Below are positions 56,080 to 64,000 of a stretch of DNA of 64,000 nucleotides, piece by piece (within the stretch, counting starts at the first letter, position 1; each line of letters starts with the position of its first letter). The stretch lies in contig JAZKGE010000045.1 of the NCBI GenBank assembly GCA_040386075.1, positions 1 through 64,000 on the forward strand, in the 5' to 3' direction. The notes below the pieces were generated by a model. It had not been told where the DNA came from. It made no database searches and saw nothing but the letters and a program-made list of their open reading frames with translations. This DNA comes from UBA4416 sp040386075 (lineage in GTDB: Bacteria > Bacteroidota > Bacteroidia > B-17B0 > Aurantibacillaceae). Position numbers and translations under genes: made by a program.

Positions 56080-56829
56080 CTATGTTAACATTCCTCCGCA
56101 CACGTTAATGCACTGTCCAGTGATATAGGCACTCATATCGCTGGCTAAAAATAAGGTTAAATTGGCAACATCTTCTGATGATCCACCACGTTTCAACGGG
56201 ATAGATTCTCTCCATTGCTGAACCACTTTTTCGTCCAAAGCACCCGTCATTTCTGTTTCAATAAAACCCGGAGCAATAGCATTACTTCTGATATTACGAG
56301 AACCCAACTCTAAAGCCACAGATTTTGTAAAACCAATGATACCGGCTTTTGATGCTGAATAGTTTGCCTGGCCGGCATTTCCTTTAACACCCACTACTGA
56401 ACTCATATTAATGATAGAACCGCTTCGTGCTTTTAGCATTGGCTTTTGCACAGCCTTAGTTAAATTAAATACGGATTTTAAGTTGGCATTCATTACTTCG
56501 TCCCACTGTTGTTCACTCATGCGCATCAATAGGGTGTCGCGTGTGATGCCCGCATTGTTTACCAAAACATCAACAGTGCCAAATTCTGCAACCACATCAG
56601 TTACTAATTGATCAGCTGCTTTAAAGTCAGCGGCATCACTTTGATATCCTTTTACTTTTACGCCATATTTAGTTGCTAATTCTGCTTCAAAAGCTTTGGC
56701 TTTTTCTACAGAGGATAAAAACGTAAATGCTATGTTGCAACCTTGTTCAGCAAATTTTTCAGCAATGCCTTTTCCAATTCCACGAGATGCCCCTGTAATA
56801 ATGGCAACTTTATCTTGTAATAATTTCAT
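56080..56829 (-). CDS. fabG: 3-oxoacyl-[ACP] reductase
   Basis: The 249-residue SDR has TGASRGIG (12-19), NNAG (91-94), the catalytic S144, Y157 and K161 (MSSVVGVKG; NYSASKAG) and the FabG-like C-terminus ITGQCINVCGGMLT. It reduces 3-oxoacyl-ACP with NADPH in fatty acid elongation. Compared with the PhaB-like enzyme at 16690 it has the FabG rather than PhaB pattern at the lid (GIITRDTLLMRM). It is not in a fab cluster here. Confidence 0.9.
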   Translation of the reverse strand: MKLLQDKVAIITGASRGIGKGIAEKFAEQGCNIAFTFLSSVEKAKAFEAELATKYGVKVKGYQSDAADFKAADQLVTDVVAEFGTVDVLVNNAGITRDTLLMRMSEQQWDEVMNANLKSVFNLTKAVQKPMLKARSGSIINMSSVVGVKGNAGQANYSASKAGIIGFTKSVALELGSRNIRSNAIAPGFIETEMTGALDEKVVQQWRESIPLKRGGSSEDVANLTLFLASDMSAYITGQCINVCGGMLT

Positions 56830-56930
56830 AAGTTAGTTAAAATTTTAAAGGATAAATATACAAATTATTGTATAAGTATATTTTACAAATAAGTGTAATA
56901 TTTGCTGAGATTTTATGCCTTATATGAAAG

Positions 56931-58844
56931 CTATTTAACCAGTATTTTTTGGCTATAGAGTTTGTTATTGGATGAAGCAATAACAATGTATGTGCCTTTT
57001 GCGAGTGTACCTTCTGTATCGATCGCAATTACTATATTATTTTCTTGAGAAAGAATAACTTTTGAAAAACACTCCTTTCCTGTCATATCTCTAACAACAA
57101 CTAATACTTCCTGGTTTTGCAACCCTTTTAACGATAGATTGATATTTCCATCCGTTGGATTTGGGAACATTGTAAAACCATCATCACTGATCATGTAATT
57201 TACTGCAACAATTTTTGAATAGGTAAATGTTCCGTTTAAATCAGTTTGCTTTAACCTGTAATAAAAAATGCCTTCATACGGATTATAGTCTACATCGCTG
57301 TAATGTACGGTTGACAAACTGTTACCTGCAGCATCAACAATAGATACAGTTTCAAATGAAATGCCGTCTTTACTTTTTTCAATCGTGTAATAATCGTTGT
57401 TGGATTCTGTTGCAGTTGCCCAGGTAATATCAACTTTTTTGTCGTTCATGATAGCATCAAAACTTAAAAGTTCAATTGGTAAAGGACTTGTAGCATAATT
57501 TGTAGTTCCAATAGTATAATATCCGTCATCAACATCATTGTTAAAGTTGTAAGAATTAAAAATGACCCTGGTTCCGGAAATAGAACTTGCCGTAGCTACT
57601 TCCGACCATGCTCCAGATGTTCCACTTCTACGCAATAATCTGTAATTAGCTGCTGTTACAGGAGTTGTGCTTGTCATGCCTCCTGCCACCATATCAAATT
57701 CAACATCAGCTTGTATAACAGCTCCTGCGTTAGTTACATCAACATACCACACGCGCTGCCAGCGGCCAGGATTTACGCCCGATACGCCCGATACGTCGCT
57801 TATATTTACAGAATTTACCGTAGTTGCATGTCCTGCTAATATATAGTCGCCGATTCCCAAACCCGAACTCACGCTAATTCCCATACCTAATGTTGCCGAG
57901 GCAGAAAAAGTAAGGTTACTGCCAATTACTGTTCCTGGTTGAATAGTGTCTTGTCCAACACCAGCTACATTTCTGTCATAGTTGCCATTTCCTGCATTAT
58001 CGCCGGTATATTTATCATTTGCCGACAATGCAATATTATATTTAGCAGATAAATAGTTATTTACAATAATTCTTGATGCTTTATTTAAAGTCGTAGTATA
58101 TGTTATTATCTCAGCAATATAACCACCAAACGGGCGGTCATCGCTTTCGTGAGTGGATCCAATAATCAGCGGCGAGTTGTTATTAAGAATCGCAGCGCTC
58201 CCTTCGTTGGCCGCTCTGTCAAGCGTTTCGCCAAAATACAGTTTTACACGATTGGCAGCGGTTAAGCTACCATCATAAATAAAATTTATTATATAGTTTG
58301 TGTTTTGGGCAAAACTACCAATTGAAGAAAATCTGTTGTCTGTAGAATGTTCTACATCTAAAAACAGTTTATTACTGGTGTAATAAAATAACATGTAGGA
58401 TTCTTGTACTCCTACATTATTTCTTTTTGATATGATTGTTCTCGCTTCATTATTTCCAATAGGCGAAGCAATAGTTGCATTTAATCCGCTTACTGTAAAC
58501 ATAGATAGACCGGCGGTATTATCTAATTTTGAGTTGTCAGGCGCATATAGTTTGTCATTGGTATTATCCACCGCAGCATCAAACAAAATGGCCGGCATTC
58601 CATTGATTGCATTAGAAAGATAGGTAGGTTGTCTTGTTGTTACCGTTTGAGTTACATTTATGGCATTTCCGGATTGGTCGTTCCACGACGTAATGGATGC
58701 TCCGTTGGTTGTAGTGGATGTACCTGCATCACCTTTTAACCATAAAACATTATTTGCCGACGTTCCTATTCCTGCAGGGCCGGTTTGTGAAACCAATAAA
58801 AATTGTAAAAACGTGAATAATGATACAAATAAGGTGGTTTTCAT
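56931..58844 (-). CDS. T9SS-secreted protein with LamG-like domain
   Basis: The 637-residue protein has a signal peptide (TTLFVSLFTFLQFLLVSQT), an N-terminal concanavalin/LamG-like domain (about 30-270; NNVLWLKGDAGTSTTTNGAS, then PLIIGSTHESDDRPFGGYIA), a beta-rich middle and a T9SS type A sorting domain at the end (MFPNPTDGNINLSL, TLAKGTYIVIA). It should be exported to the surface. LamG-like domains bind glycans or proteins, but no ligand can be assigned. It is upstream of fabG by about 100 bases on the same strand. Confidence 0.75.
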   Translation of the reverse strand: MKTTLFVSLFTFLQFLLVSQTGPAGIGTSANNVLWLKGDAGTSTTTNGASITSWNDQSGNAINVTQTVTTRQPTYLSNAINGMPAILFDAAVDNTNDKLYAPDNSKLDNTAGLSMFTVSGLNATIASPIGNNEARTIISKRNNVGVQESYMLFYYTSNKLFLDVEHSTDNRFSSIGSFAQNTNYIINFIYDGSLTAANRVKLYFGETLDRAANEGSAAILNNNSPLIIGSTHESDDRPFGGYIAEIITYTTTLNKASRIIVNNYLSAKYNIALSANDKYTGDNAGNGNYDRNVAGVGQDTIQPGTVIGSNLTFSASATLGMGISVSSGLGIGDYILAGHATTVNSVNISDVSGVSGVNPGRWQRVWYVDVTNAGAVIQADVEFDMVAGGMTSTTPVTAANYRLLRRSGTSGAWSEVATASSISGTRVIFNSYNFNNDVDDGYYTIGTTNYATSPLPIELLSFDAIMNDKKVDITWATATESNNDYYTIEKSKDGISFETVSIVDAAGNSLSTVHYSDVDYNPYEGIFYYRLKQTDLNGTFTYSKIVAVNYMISDDGFTMFPNPTDGNINLSLKGLQNQEVLVVVRDMTGKECFSKVILSQENNIVIAIDTEGTLAKGTYIVIASSNNKLYSQKILVK

Positions 58845-58944
58845 GTTTCTAATATAGAAAAATCCAACTTTTCTACAAATTCTAAGAGGTGAACTTTGTA
58901 TTAATTACGACGAATGCTGTCGTACGTATGATATATTGATTTTT

Positions 58945-60504
58945 TTACCGGATTAAAATATCATTTTTCTTCCTTGGCCGCTTATTTTCAAACCAAACAA
59001 AATGCTTAAGGCGCATTTCTTCATCGTTTATTTCATTTAAAGGAAATATGGTTGATTCGGGTTTATTTCTAAATGTAGTTCTGTCGACTCCTTCAGAATC
59101 AAACCAAACCGTTAGGTCAGTACAAACAGTTTTATTAACCCCTTTGTAATTCTTTTTTTGCTTCACATAATAAATGATCTCGGCGTTGCCAATTACATTT
59201 AATTTGCGGATCGAATCCCTGGCAAAAAAACCTTCTATCTTCTTTCCCTCTATCTGATTGAATTTTTTTTCATCGAGGCTGTCTACTTTTTGGATCACAA
59301 TGGCATTATTCAGTAATTCAAAATACTTGATACTGGTTTGCCCTGCAGTTAATTTTATCAGTTTTGCAGTCACTTGTCCATTGTTGGTCCATAAAATAGG
59401 GGAGTTGTACATGGTCATTAATGAATCATGTATCAGGTAAGTGAGTGAATCACATAAACCCTGCAGGTCTTTTTTAAAGATCTTAACCTTGCGATATGCT
59501 TTTACAAAAGAATGCGTTGAGTCGGGCTCGTTGTAAAATAATGTATCTGCAGACATAAATAACGTATCTTTTTCAATGGCTCTTCCGTAAATGGCATGTC
59601 CTGTTACAATAGCTCTGTTGCCTTTTTCAAAATGTTCGGCAAAGTCACCTACAATAAACGATTTGTTAGTGGTATCAATGATCTGAACATTTTTTGTGGC
59701 CCTTCCGTAACCTTTCTTTCGGTTATAGAACATACTGTCACCAGTTAATTTTTGATCTTTAGTAACAATAACCGCATTCTTACTAAAACGTGATACTTCG
59801 TTTTCGGTATCGTACCAACCATTTTCGCAATAAATATAGTTTTCTTTGCTGGTAATGATCGATGGTCCTAAAAAATAAGATGTTTTATTGATCGTATTAT
59901 ACCTTAATGTGTCACCACGCATTTTATAATCGGGATTAACCAAAACTACATCGTAATGAAAGGTGAGCTCTTTGTTTGCTGAATAATAATGACCGTTTTT
60001 ACTTGTTAGTGTATTTTCTTTATTAACGATCTTTCCGCCATCATAATAACTGGCAACAGAATTGCCAATATCGTATATCAAAGTATTAGTCGTTAAGGTC
60101 ATGTCCTTTTCAATGCAACGCACATTTCCTTTCATGTTGGCAAGTTTGGTCGAAGCGTCATATCTTAATGAATCTCCATAAACAAAAATGCTATCACCTT
60201 TTATGATACTGATATGGCCATAAGCGATCAATTTTTTATCACTAAATAAATAAGCACTGTCACAACGCATCACAGCTCCTTCATGCTCACATTCAACATC
60301 ACCAATTAATCGGCGGGCATCTACTCCCAACGATTGGTCATAAGATAACCGTTTGGCATGTCTGATAGTGATCAGCTTGCCGCCTTTGTCTACCGGAATT
60401 TTTTTTGTTTGTGAAATACCTGAGAATGAAAAAATGGCCAAAAGACAAAATATTATTTTGTTTTTAGTCAATTGTTGTAAGATCAGGTTAGATTTTAAGC
60501 TCAT
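58945..60504 (-). CDS. OstA-like (LptA/LptD N-domain) protein
   Basis: The 519-residue protein has a hydrophobic leader (KIIFCLLAIFSFSGISQ) and then repeated OstA/LptA-like beta-jellyroll segments with GDVECEHEGAVMRCDSAYLF, LIAYGHISIIKGDSIFVYGD and YDASTKLANMKGNVRC. This is the pattern of the Bacteroidota OstA-like family. By analogy with LptA it may bridge lipopolysaccharide transport across the periplasm. No lpt partner lies beside it. It diverges from rlmD. Confidence 0.8.
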   Translation of the reverse strand: MSLKSNLILQQLTKNKIIFCLLAIFSFSGISQTKKIPVDKGGKLITIRHAKRLSYDQSLGVDARRLIGDVECEHEGAVMRCDSAYLFSDKKLIAYGHISIIKGDSIFVYGDSLRYDASTKLANMKGNVRCIEKDMTLTTNTLIYDIGNSVASYYDGGKIVNKENTLTSKNGHYYSANKELTFHYDVVLVNPDYKMRGDTLRYNTINKTSYFLGPSIITSKENYIYCENGWYDTENEVSRFSKNAVIVTKDQKLTGDSMFYNRKKGYGRATKNVQIIDTTNKSFIVGDFAEHFEKGNRAIVTGHAIYGRAIEKDTLFMSADTLFYNEPDSTHSFVKAYRKVKIFKKDLQGLCDSLTYLIHDSLMTMYNSPILWTNNGQVTAKLIKLTAGQTSIKYFELLNNAIVIQKVDSLDEKKFNQIEGKKIEGFFARDSIRKLNVIGNAEIIYYVKQKKNYKGVNKTVCTDLTVWFDSEGVDRTTFRNKPESTIFPLNEINDEEMRLKHFVWFENKRPRKKNDILIR

Positions 60505-60610
60505 TTTCAGTGTCTAAATTTAATCATATAAATCTTATTTGGAGGAATGTTATGCTTTTTTAAGAGATAAGATTTTAACGTATAGGTTACTTCTCAGGGC
60601 TAAAATCTTA

Positions 60611-60618
60611 TATCTTTG
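60611..60618 (+). promoter_or_regulatory. -7 promoter box of rlmD
   Basis: TATCTTTG, six bases before the ATG at 60625. No TTG is present at the expected -33 distance. A TTG start at 60616 would lie inside this box. Confidence 0.55.
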
Positions 60619-60624
60619 CAGGCT

Positions 60625-62045
60625 ATGAGTAAAATAAAGAAAAATATTTTTGTTGAAAATGCTGATATCGTGGATATTTCTTCCGAAGGGAAATCGGTTG
60701 CAAAAGTAGATGGCATGGTGATCTTTGTGGATGGTGGAGTGCCGGGCGATGTAGCTGATGTTATGATCACGCGTAAAAAAAATAATTATGCCGAAGGACA
60801 TGTAGTTGCTTTAAAAAAAGCTTCTGAGAACCGAACCGAACCGATATGTGAGCATTTTGGATATTGTGGCGGCTGCAAATGGCAGCACATGAACTATGAA
60901 ACACAATTAATGTTTAAGCACAAAACAGTGCAGGACGCATTAACAAGGATCGGACATTTGGATATCTCATCAATGAAACCAATTTTTGGAAATAAAGAAA
61001 ATTATTTTTACCGCAATAAACTTGAGTTCTCGTTCTCGGATAAAAAATGGTTGACCAATGAAGAAGTTAAAAGTGGTGTAGAGATCGATAACCGAAATGC
61101 TTTAGGTTTTCACATTCCTAAAATGTTTGATAAGATCCTGGATATACAAAATTGTTATCTGCAAGAAGAACCGTCGAATTCCATCAGAAATGAAATAAGG
61201 GATTTTGCCAATAAGAATGGGTTGACCTTTTTTGGTGTGCGTAATAAAACGGGTTTATTGAGAACACTGATGATCCGTTCTTCAAGTACCGGTGAATTAA
61301 TGGTGTTGATACAGTTCTTTGAGGATCAACCAGAGAATATTAAATTACTATTAGAGCATTTGAAGAATACATTTCCTCAAATTACTTCTTTGCAATATGT
61401 GATCAATCAAAAAGGGAATGATACCTTGCAGGATCTTGAAATTATAACTTTTAGTGGAAAAGATCACATTTTTGAGGAAATGGAAGGGCTGAAATTTAAA
61501 ATTAGTGCCCGTTCTTTTTATCAAACCAATTCAATACAAGCTTACGAATTATATAAGATCACGAGGGATCTCTGTGGGTTAACANNNNNNNNNNAACAGG
61601 TAATGAGATAGTATACGATCTTTATACAGGTACAGGAACCATTGCTAATTTTGTAGCTAAAAAGGCTAAAAAAGTAATAGGAGTTGAATATGTGGCAGAT
61701 GCAGTAGTTGATGCCAAAAACAATTCAGAATACAATAAAATTATAAATACGGATTTTTATGCAGGCGACATGAAGGATGTTTTGAACGAATCATTTTTAT
61801 CTACACACGGAAACCCCGACGTCATAATTACTGATCCACCCAGAGCAGGAATGCATGAGGATGTTGTTAGTGTGATTTTAAAAGCAGCCCCTCAAAAAAT
61901 AGTATACGTGAGTTGTAATCCTGCAACACAGGCCAGAGATCTGGCCATGATGGTTGGACATTATGATATCAAAGAGATACAACCTGTAGACATGTTTCCC
62001 CAAACTGCGCATGTGGAGAATGTTGTATTGTTGGTTAAGAAATAA
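60625..62045 (+). CDS. rlmD: 23S rRNA (uracil-1939-C5) methyltransferase, split by an assembly gap
   Basis: The protein has an N-terminal TRAM domain (about 5-60; VDISSEGKSVAKVDGMVIFV), an Fe-S cluster motif (CEHFGYCGGCKWQ), and a Rossmann SAM domain (YDLYTGTGTIANFV). DPPRAGMHEDV and the catalytic VYVSCNPATQARDL follow. The ten-N run at 61585-61594 breaks the frame. It is flanked by AACA on both sides, and joining at one AACA gives LTGNEIVYDLYTG in frame. The gene is thus intact at ~469 residues. The ATG at 60625 is preferred. Confidence 0.88.
61585..61594. other. Assembly gap of ten N inside rlmD, probably a 4-bp contig overlap
   Basis: AACA directly precedes and follows the ten N. Merging the copies and deleting the N restores the reading frame and a family-like GLTGNEIVYD sequence. 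Confidence 0.8.
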
Positions 62046-62129
62046 ATATAGCTTTTTTTAAATTTCGTGTAACTATTTGCTGTAAATTAGTGTTTAAGGA
62101 TAAACTACTAACCTCTAATACTTATACAT

Positions 62130-62417
62130 ATGACGACAGCTACATTTGAAATTATAGAAAAAGAGAAAATTGAAACTTTAAAGTTTCCTACTGAAGAAGT
62201 ATTATTTGATAAAGAGCTGATAAAGGAAAGAGAGTCGGAGTTGAACAGAGCTTTAGCTTTGGGGAATTTAGAGCATGCAAAGATCAAGATCTATTTTGAA
62301 GATGATAAATCACGTAAATTAGTTGAAACTACCGTTTGGGGCGTAACTGATAAAAGGGTTATTTTAAAACAGGGTGTTGTAATACCAATTAACAGAGTGC
62401 ATAAAATTTCACTTTAA
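62130..62417 (+). CDS. Conserved small hypothetical protein
   Basis: The 95-residue soluble protein has a helical first half (ELIKERESELNRALALGNLE) and a strand-rich second half (AKIKIYFEDDKSRKLVETTV, WGVTDKRVILKQGVVIPINR). It resembles short Bacteroidota proteins of unknown function with a small barrel-like C-terminus. No signal peptide or membrane segment. It follows rlmD by 84 bases and ends at a strong terminator. Confidence 0.65.
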   Translation: MTTATFEIIEKEKIETLKFPTEEVLFDKELIKERESELNRALALGNLEHAKIKIYFEDDKSRKLVETTVWGVTDKRVILKQGVVIPINRVHKISL

Positions 62418-62435
62418 ATTTATTTAAGACGAAAA

Positions 62436-62467
62436 AGCCCATCAGTTAACTACTGATGGGCTTTTTT
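62436..62467. terminator. Strong bidirectional terminator between the 95-aa gene and the adhesin gene
   Basis: AAAAAGCCCATCAG-TTAACTA-CTGATGGGCTTTTTT, an 11-bp stem with T-runs on both strands. It serves both convergent genes. Confidence 0.9.
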
Positions 62468-62482
62468 ATGTTTTAATAGTTG

Positions 62483-64000
62483 CTATTTCGCTTTTCCGAG
62501 CAGGGTCACATGGCCCGTCTTATATCGTTTTTCTCCTGACATTGCTGTTACCTCGGCTTTATAAATGTAAACTCCTTGTTCGCATAATTTACCTTTATTG
62601 GTGCCGTCCCAGCCAACAGTTTGCCCTTCTGCTTTATATATTAAATGGCCCCATCTGTCAAATATTTGAAGCTGTATTTTATCGATTCCATAACCTACAG
62701 GGAAAAACACTTCATTATTTATGTCTCCGTTAGGTGTAAATGCATTCGGGAAGAATACATCCCAATCTTTCGTTACAGTTACACATACGTCATCTGTGTT
62801 TCTACAACCAGCAGCAGATATTCCTTCTACTGTATAACATGTGCTTTCCTGCGGATTTACAGTCACAGTAGGACAGTAGTTACATTCAAATACTACGCCG
62901 CTGGATGCATAAATAAATCCAACCTGTGTATCACCGGTAGCCATTAATGTAATTGTATTATCAATATTAACAGTCGTATCCACCCCTGCATTAATTATAG
63001 GTAAAGCATTAACGGTAACCTCAACGGTAGTTGAACTTGAACAATTATTGGTTGTTCCGGTAACAGTATAAATAAATACACCCGGTAATGGCGGAGTTAC
63101 ATTAGTTGTAGAGTCATGAATATGAGCAACGCCTGTAGTTGGACTCCATGTATAGGTACTGGCACCTGTTGCGTAAATAAGTGTGGTTTTACCTTCGCAA
63201 ATAACCATGTTTGAACCCGGCGTTAACGTAGGGTTTGGTATCACAACTACCACTACTGTTTTAGTGTCGGGACAACTTATAAAAGCATTGCTATTATTAC
63301 CATTTACAGTATAAGTAGTGGTTAATGCAGGTGTTGCTATAGTCGGGCTTCCGTTTACATTACTAACAGTGCCACTTGGCGACCAGGTGTAACCTGTTGC
63401 ACCAATGGCAGTAAGTGTTGATGTATTACCTGCACAAATGGTGGGTGAGTTTGCTGTTACACTCACCGTTGGTGTTGTTACAACTGTTAATGTGGTTGTT
63501 GTAGAGCCTAAACAACCCAATGGACTTGTGCCGGCAATATTATAAACCGTAGTTACAGTTGGATTCGCATTCACTGCCGCACTATTTGTAGAGCTAAGAG
63601 CAGTTGATGGCGACCATGTGTAGGTACTGGCTCCGTTTGCTGTTAATACTGCAGAATTTCCACTGCATATATTCGCAGGATTTGATGCTACAGAAATTGT
63701 AGGATTAACAGTTACTGTAACAACAACTTCCATTGTATCAGTACAGGTGCTGGTTGAACCAATAACTGTGTAAGTAGTAGAGGTTGGAGGAGTGGCTGTT
63801 ACTGTTGCGCCATTTGCAGAACTTAATGTTAATGGTGGCGACCACGTGTATGTAGTTGCACCTATTGCTGTTAATGATGTGCTTGCTAAAGGGCATATGG
63901 TTGCTGTTCCGGCTGTTGCATTCACAACCACTGTATTGGCAACAACAATGGTCATAACAGTACTGCTTGTACATCCTACCGTCGATTCACCATCTATGGT
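62483..64000 (-). CDS. Giant Ig-repeat surface protein with T9SS type B (CHU_C-like) C-terminus, partial
   Basis: The frame is open to the right edge, so the 5' part of the gene is outside the window. The visible ~505 residues hold four or five ~80-residue Ig/PKD-like repeats (ICPLASTSLTAIGATTYTWS; ICSGNSAVLTANGASTYTWS; ICAGNTSTLTAIGATGYTWS). The last ~95 residues are a gliding-motility-type sorting domain (WDVFFPNAFTPNGDINNEVF, DRWGHLIYKAEGQTVGWDGT, EQGVYIYKAEV). It should be a long cell-surface adhesin or gliding-related protein secreted by the T9SS. The repeats make this region prone to misassembly. Confidence 0.85.
   Translation of the reverse strand, partial: TIDGESTVGCTSSTVMTIVVANTVVVNATAGTATICPLASTSLTAIGATTYTWSPPLTLSSANGATVTATPPTSTTYTVIGSTSTCTDTMEVVVTVTVNPTISVASNPANICSGNSAVLTANGASTYTWSPSTALSSTNSAAVNANPTVTTVYNIAGTSPLGCLGSTTTTLTVVTTPTVSVTANSPTICAGNTSTLTAIGATGYTWSPSGTVSNVNGSPTIATPALTTTYTVNGNNSNAFISCPDTKTVVVVVIPNPTLTPGSNMVICEGKTTLIYATGASTYTWSPTTGVAHIHDSTTNVTPPLPGVFIYTVTGTTNNCSSSTTVEVTVNALPIINAGVDTTVNIDNTITLMATGDTQVGFIYASSGVVFECNYCPTVTVNPQESTCYTVEGISAAGCRNTDDVCVTVTKDWDVFFPNAFTPNGDINNEVFFPVGYGIDKIQLQIFDRWGHLIYKAEGQTVGWDGTNKGKLCEQGVYIYKAEVTAMSGEKRYKTGHVTLLGKAK

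Overview
The window is AT-rich DNA from a member of the Bacteroidota, at Flavobacteriales/Sphingobacteriales grade; no marker here fixes the family. Evidence: type IX secretion (T9SS) sorting domains on three proteins, a gliding-motility-type C-terminal (CHU_C-like) domain, GWxTD, Omp28-like and DUF6029-like proteins, SCO and TlpA thiol proteins, promoters of the Bacteroidota type (TTG, 18-20 bp, TAnnTTTG) and near absence of Shine-Dalgarno sequences. Two 10-N gaps show that it is a scaffolded draft or metagenome assembly. No rRNA, CRISPR array or insertion sequence was seen.

Layout. 0-10 kb: two tail-to-tail sulfotransferases, a SET-domain protein, a T9SS-secreted protein, SCO/TlpA thiol proteins, a Kir-type K+ channel, a TetR-regulated MFS efflux unit with a clear operator, and a PAS-SpoIIE phosphatase. 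10-12.8 kb: an accessory island of three same-strand genes, each followed by a related ~150-175 bp repeat that carries its own promoter, resembling an integron-style cassette array without an integrase. 12.9-17.4 kb: polyhydroxyalkanoate synthesis (class III phaC and phaE-like, phaJ-like hydratase, phaB-like reductase). 17.5-21.6 kb: a V4R-domain histidine kinase, GyrI-like and DinB proteins, a WYL regulator and a DUF5655-like protein. 21.6-25.6 kb: a compact kaiC-kaiB-kaiB-histidine kinase-response regulator operon. 25.9-27.5 kb: azoreductase/DoxX divergent from an HxlR regulator.

27.5-28.6 kb is the most unusual stretch. An intact tRNA-Ser(UGA) gene is followed by two perfect 362-bp tandem units, each with a GIY-YIG nuclease gene and a damaged copy of the tRNA-Ser 3' portion. 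The arrangement is that of an element inserted into, and re-supplying, the tRNA 3' end. 28.7-39.3 kb: housekeeping and envelope genes (GWxTD protein, glycosyltransferase, CrtI-like oxidoreductase, CsbD, HPF, XerC-like recombinase, rpsU, gamma-carbonic anhydrase-like protein, a giant MORN-like repeat protein) and an Rrf2 regulator with a likely operator.

39.3-46.4 kb: phenylacetate catabolism (paaG, paaD, paaC, paaB, paaA, divergent paaE). The minus-strand cluster is interrupted by three small, translationally coupled genes, one of them only 35 codons. 46.5-64 kb: a DUF2268-like metalloprotease, a frameshifted small gene between short direct repeats, a second SET protein coupled to hisS, Omp28/DUF6029/TlpA envelope genes, a VWA-like membrane protein, fabG, a T9SS protein, an OstA-like LPS-transport protein, rlmD (split by a gap) and the 3' part of a very large Ig-repeat adhesin running off the end.

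Phenylacetate catabolism yields acetyl-CoA, the PHA genes can store acyl-CoA carbon as polyester, and the Kai operon offers a clock-like or stress-timing module wired to a two-component pair. Many genes are coupled by TAATG/TGATG overlaps, and several have their -7 promoter box 4-8 nt before the start codon, implying leaderless or near-leaderless messages.
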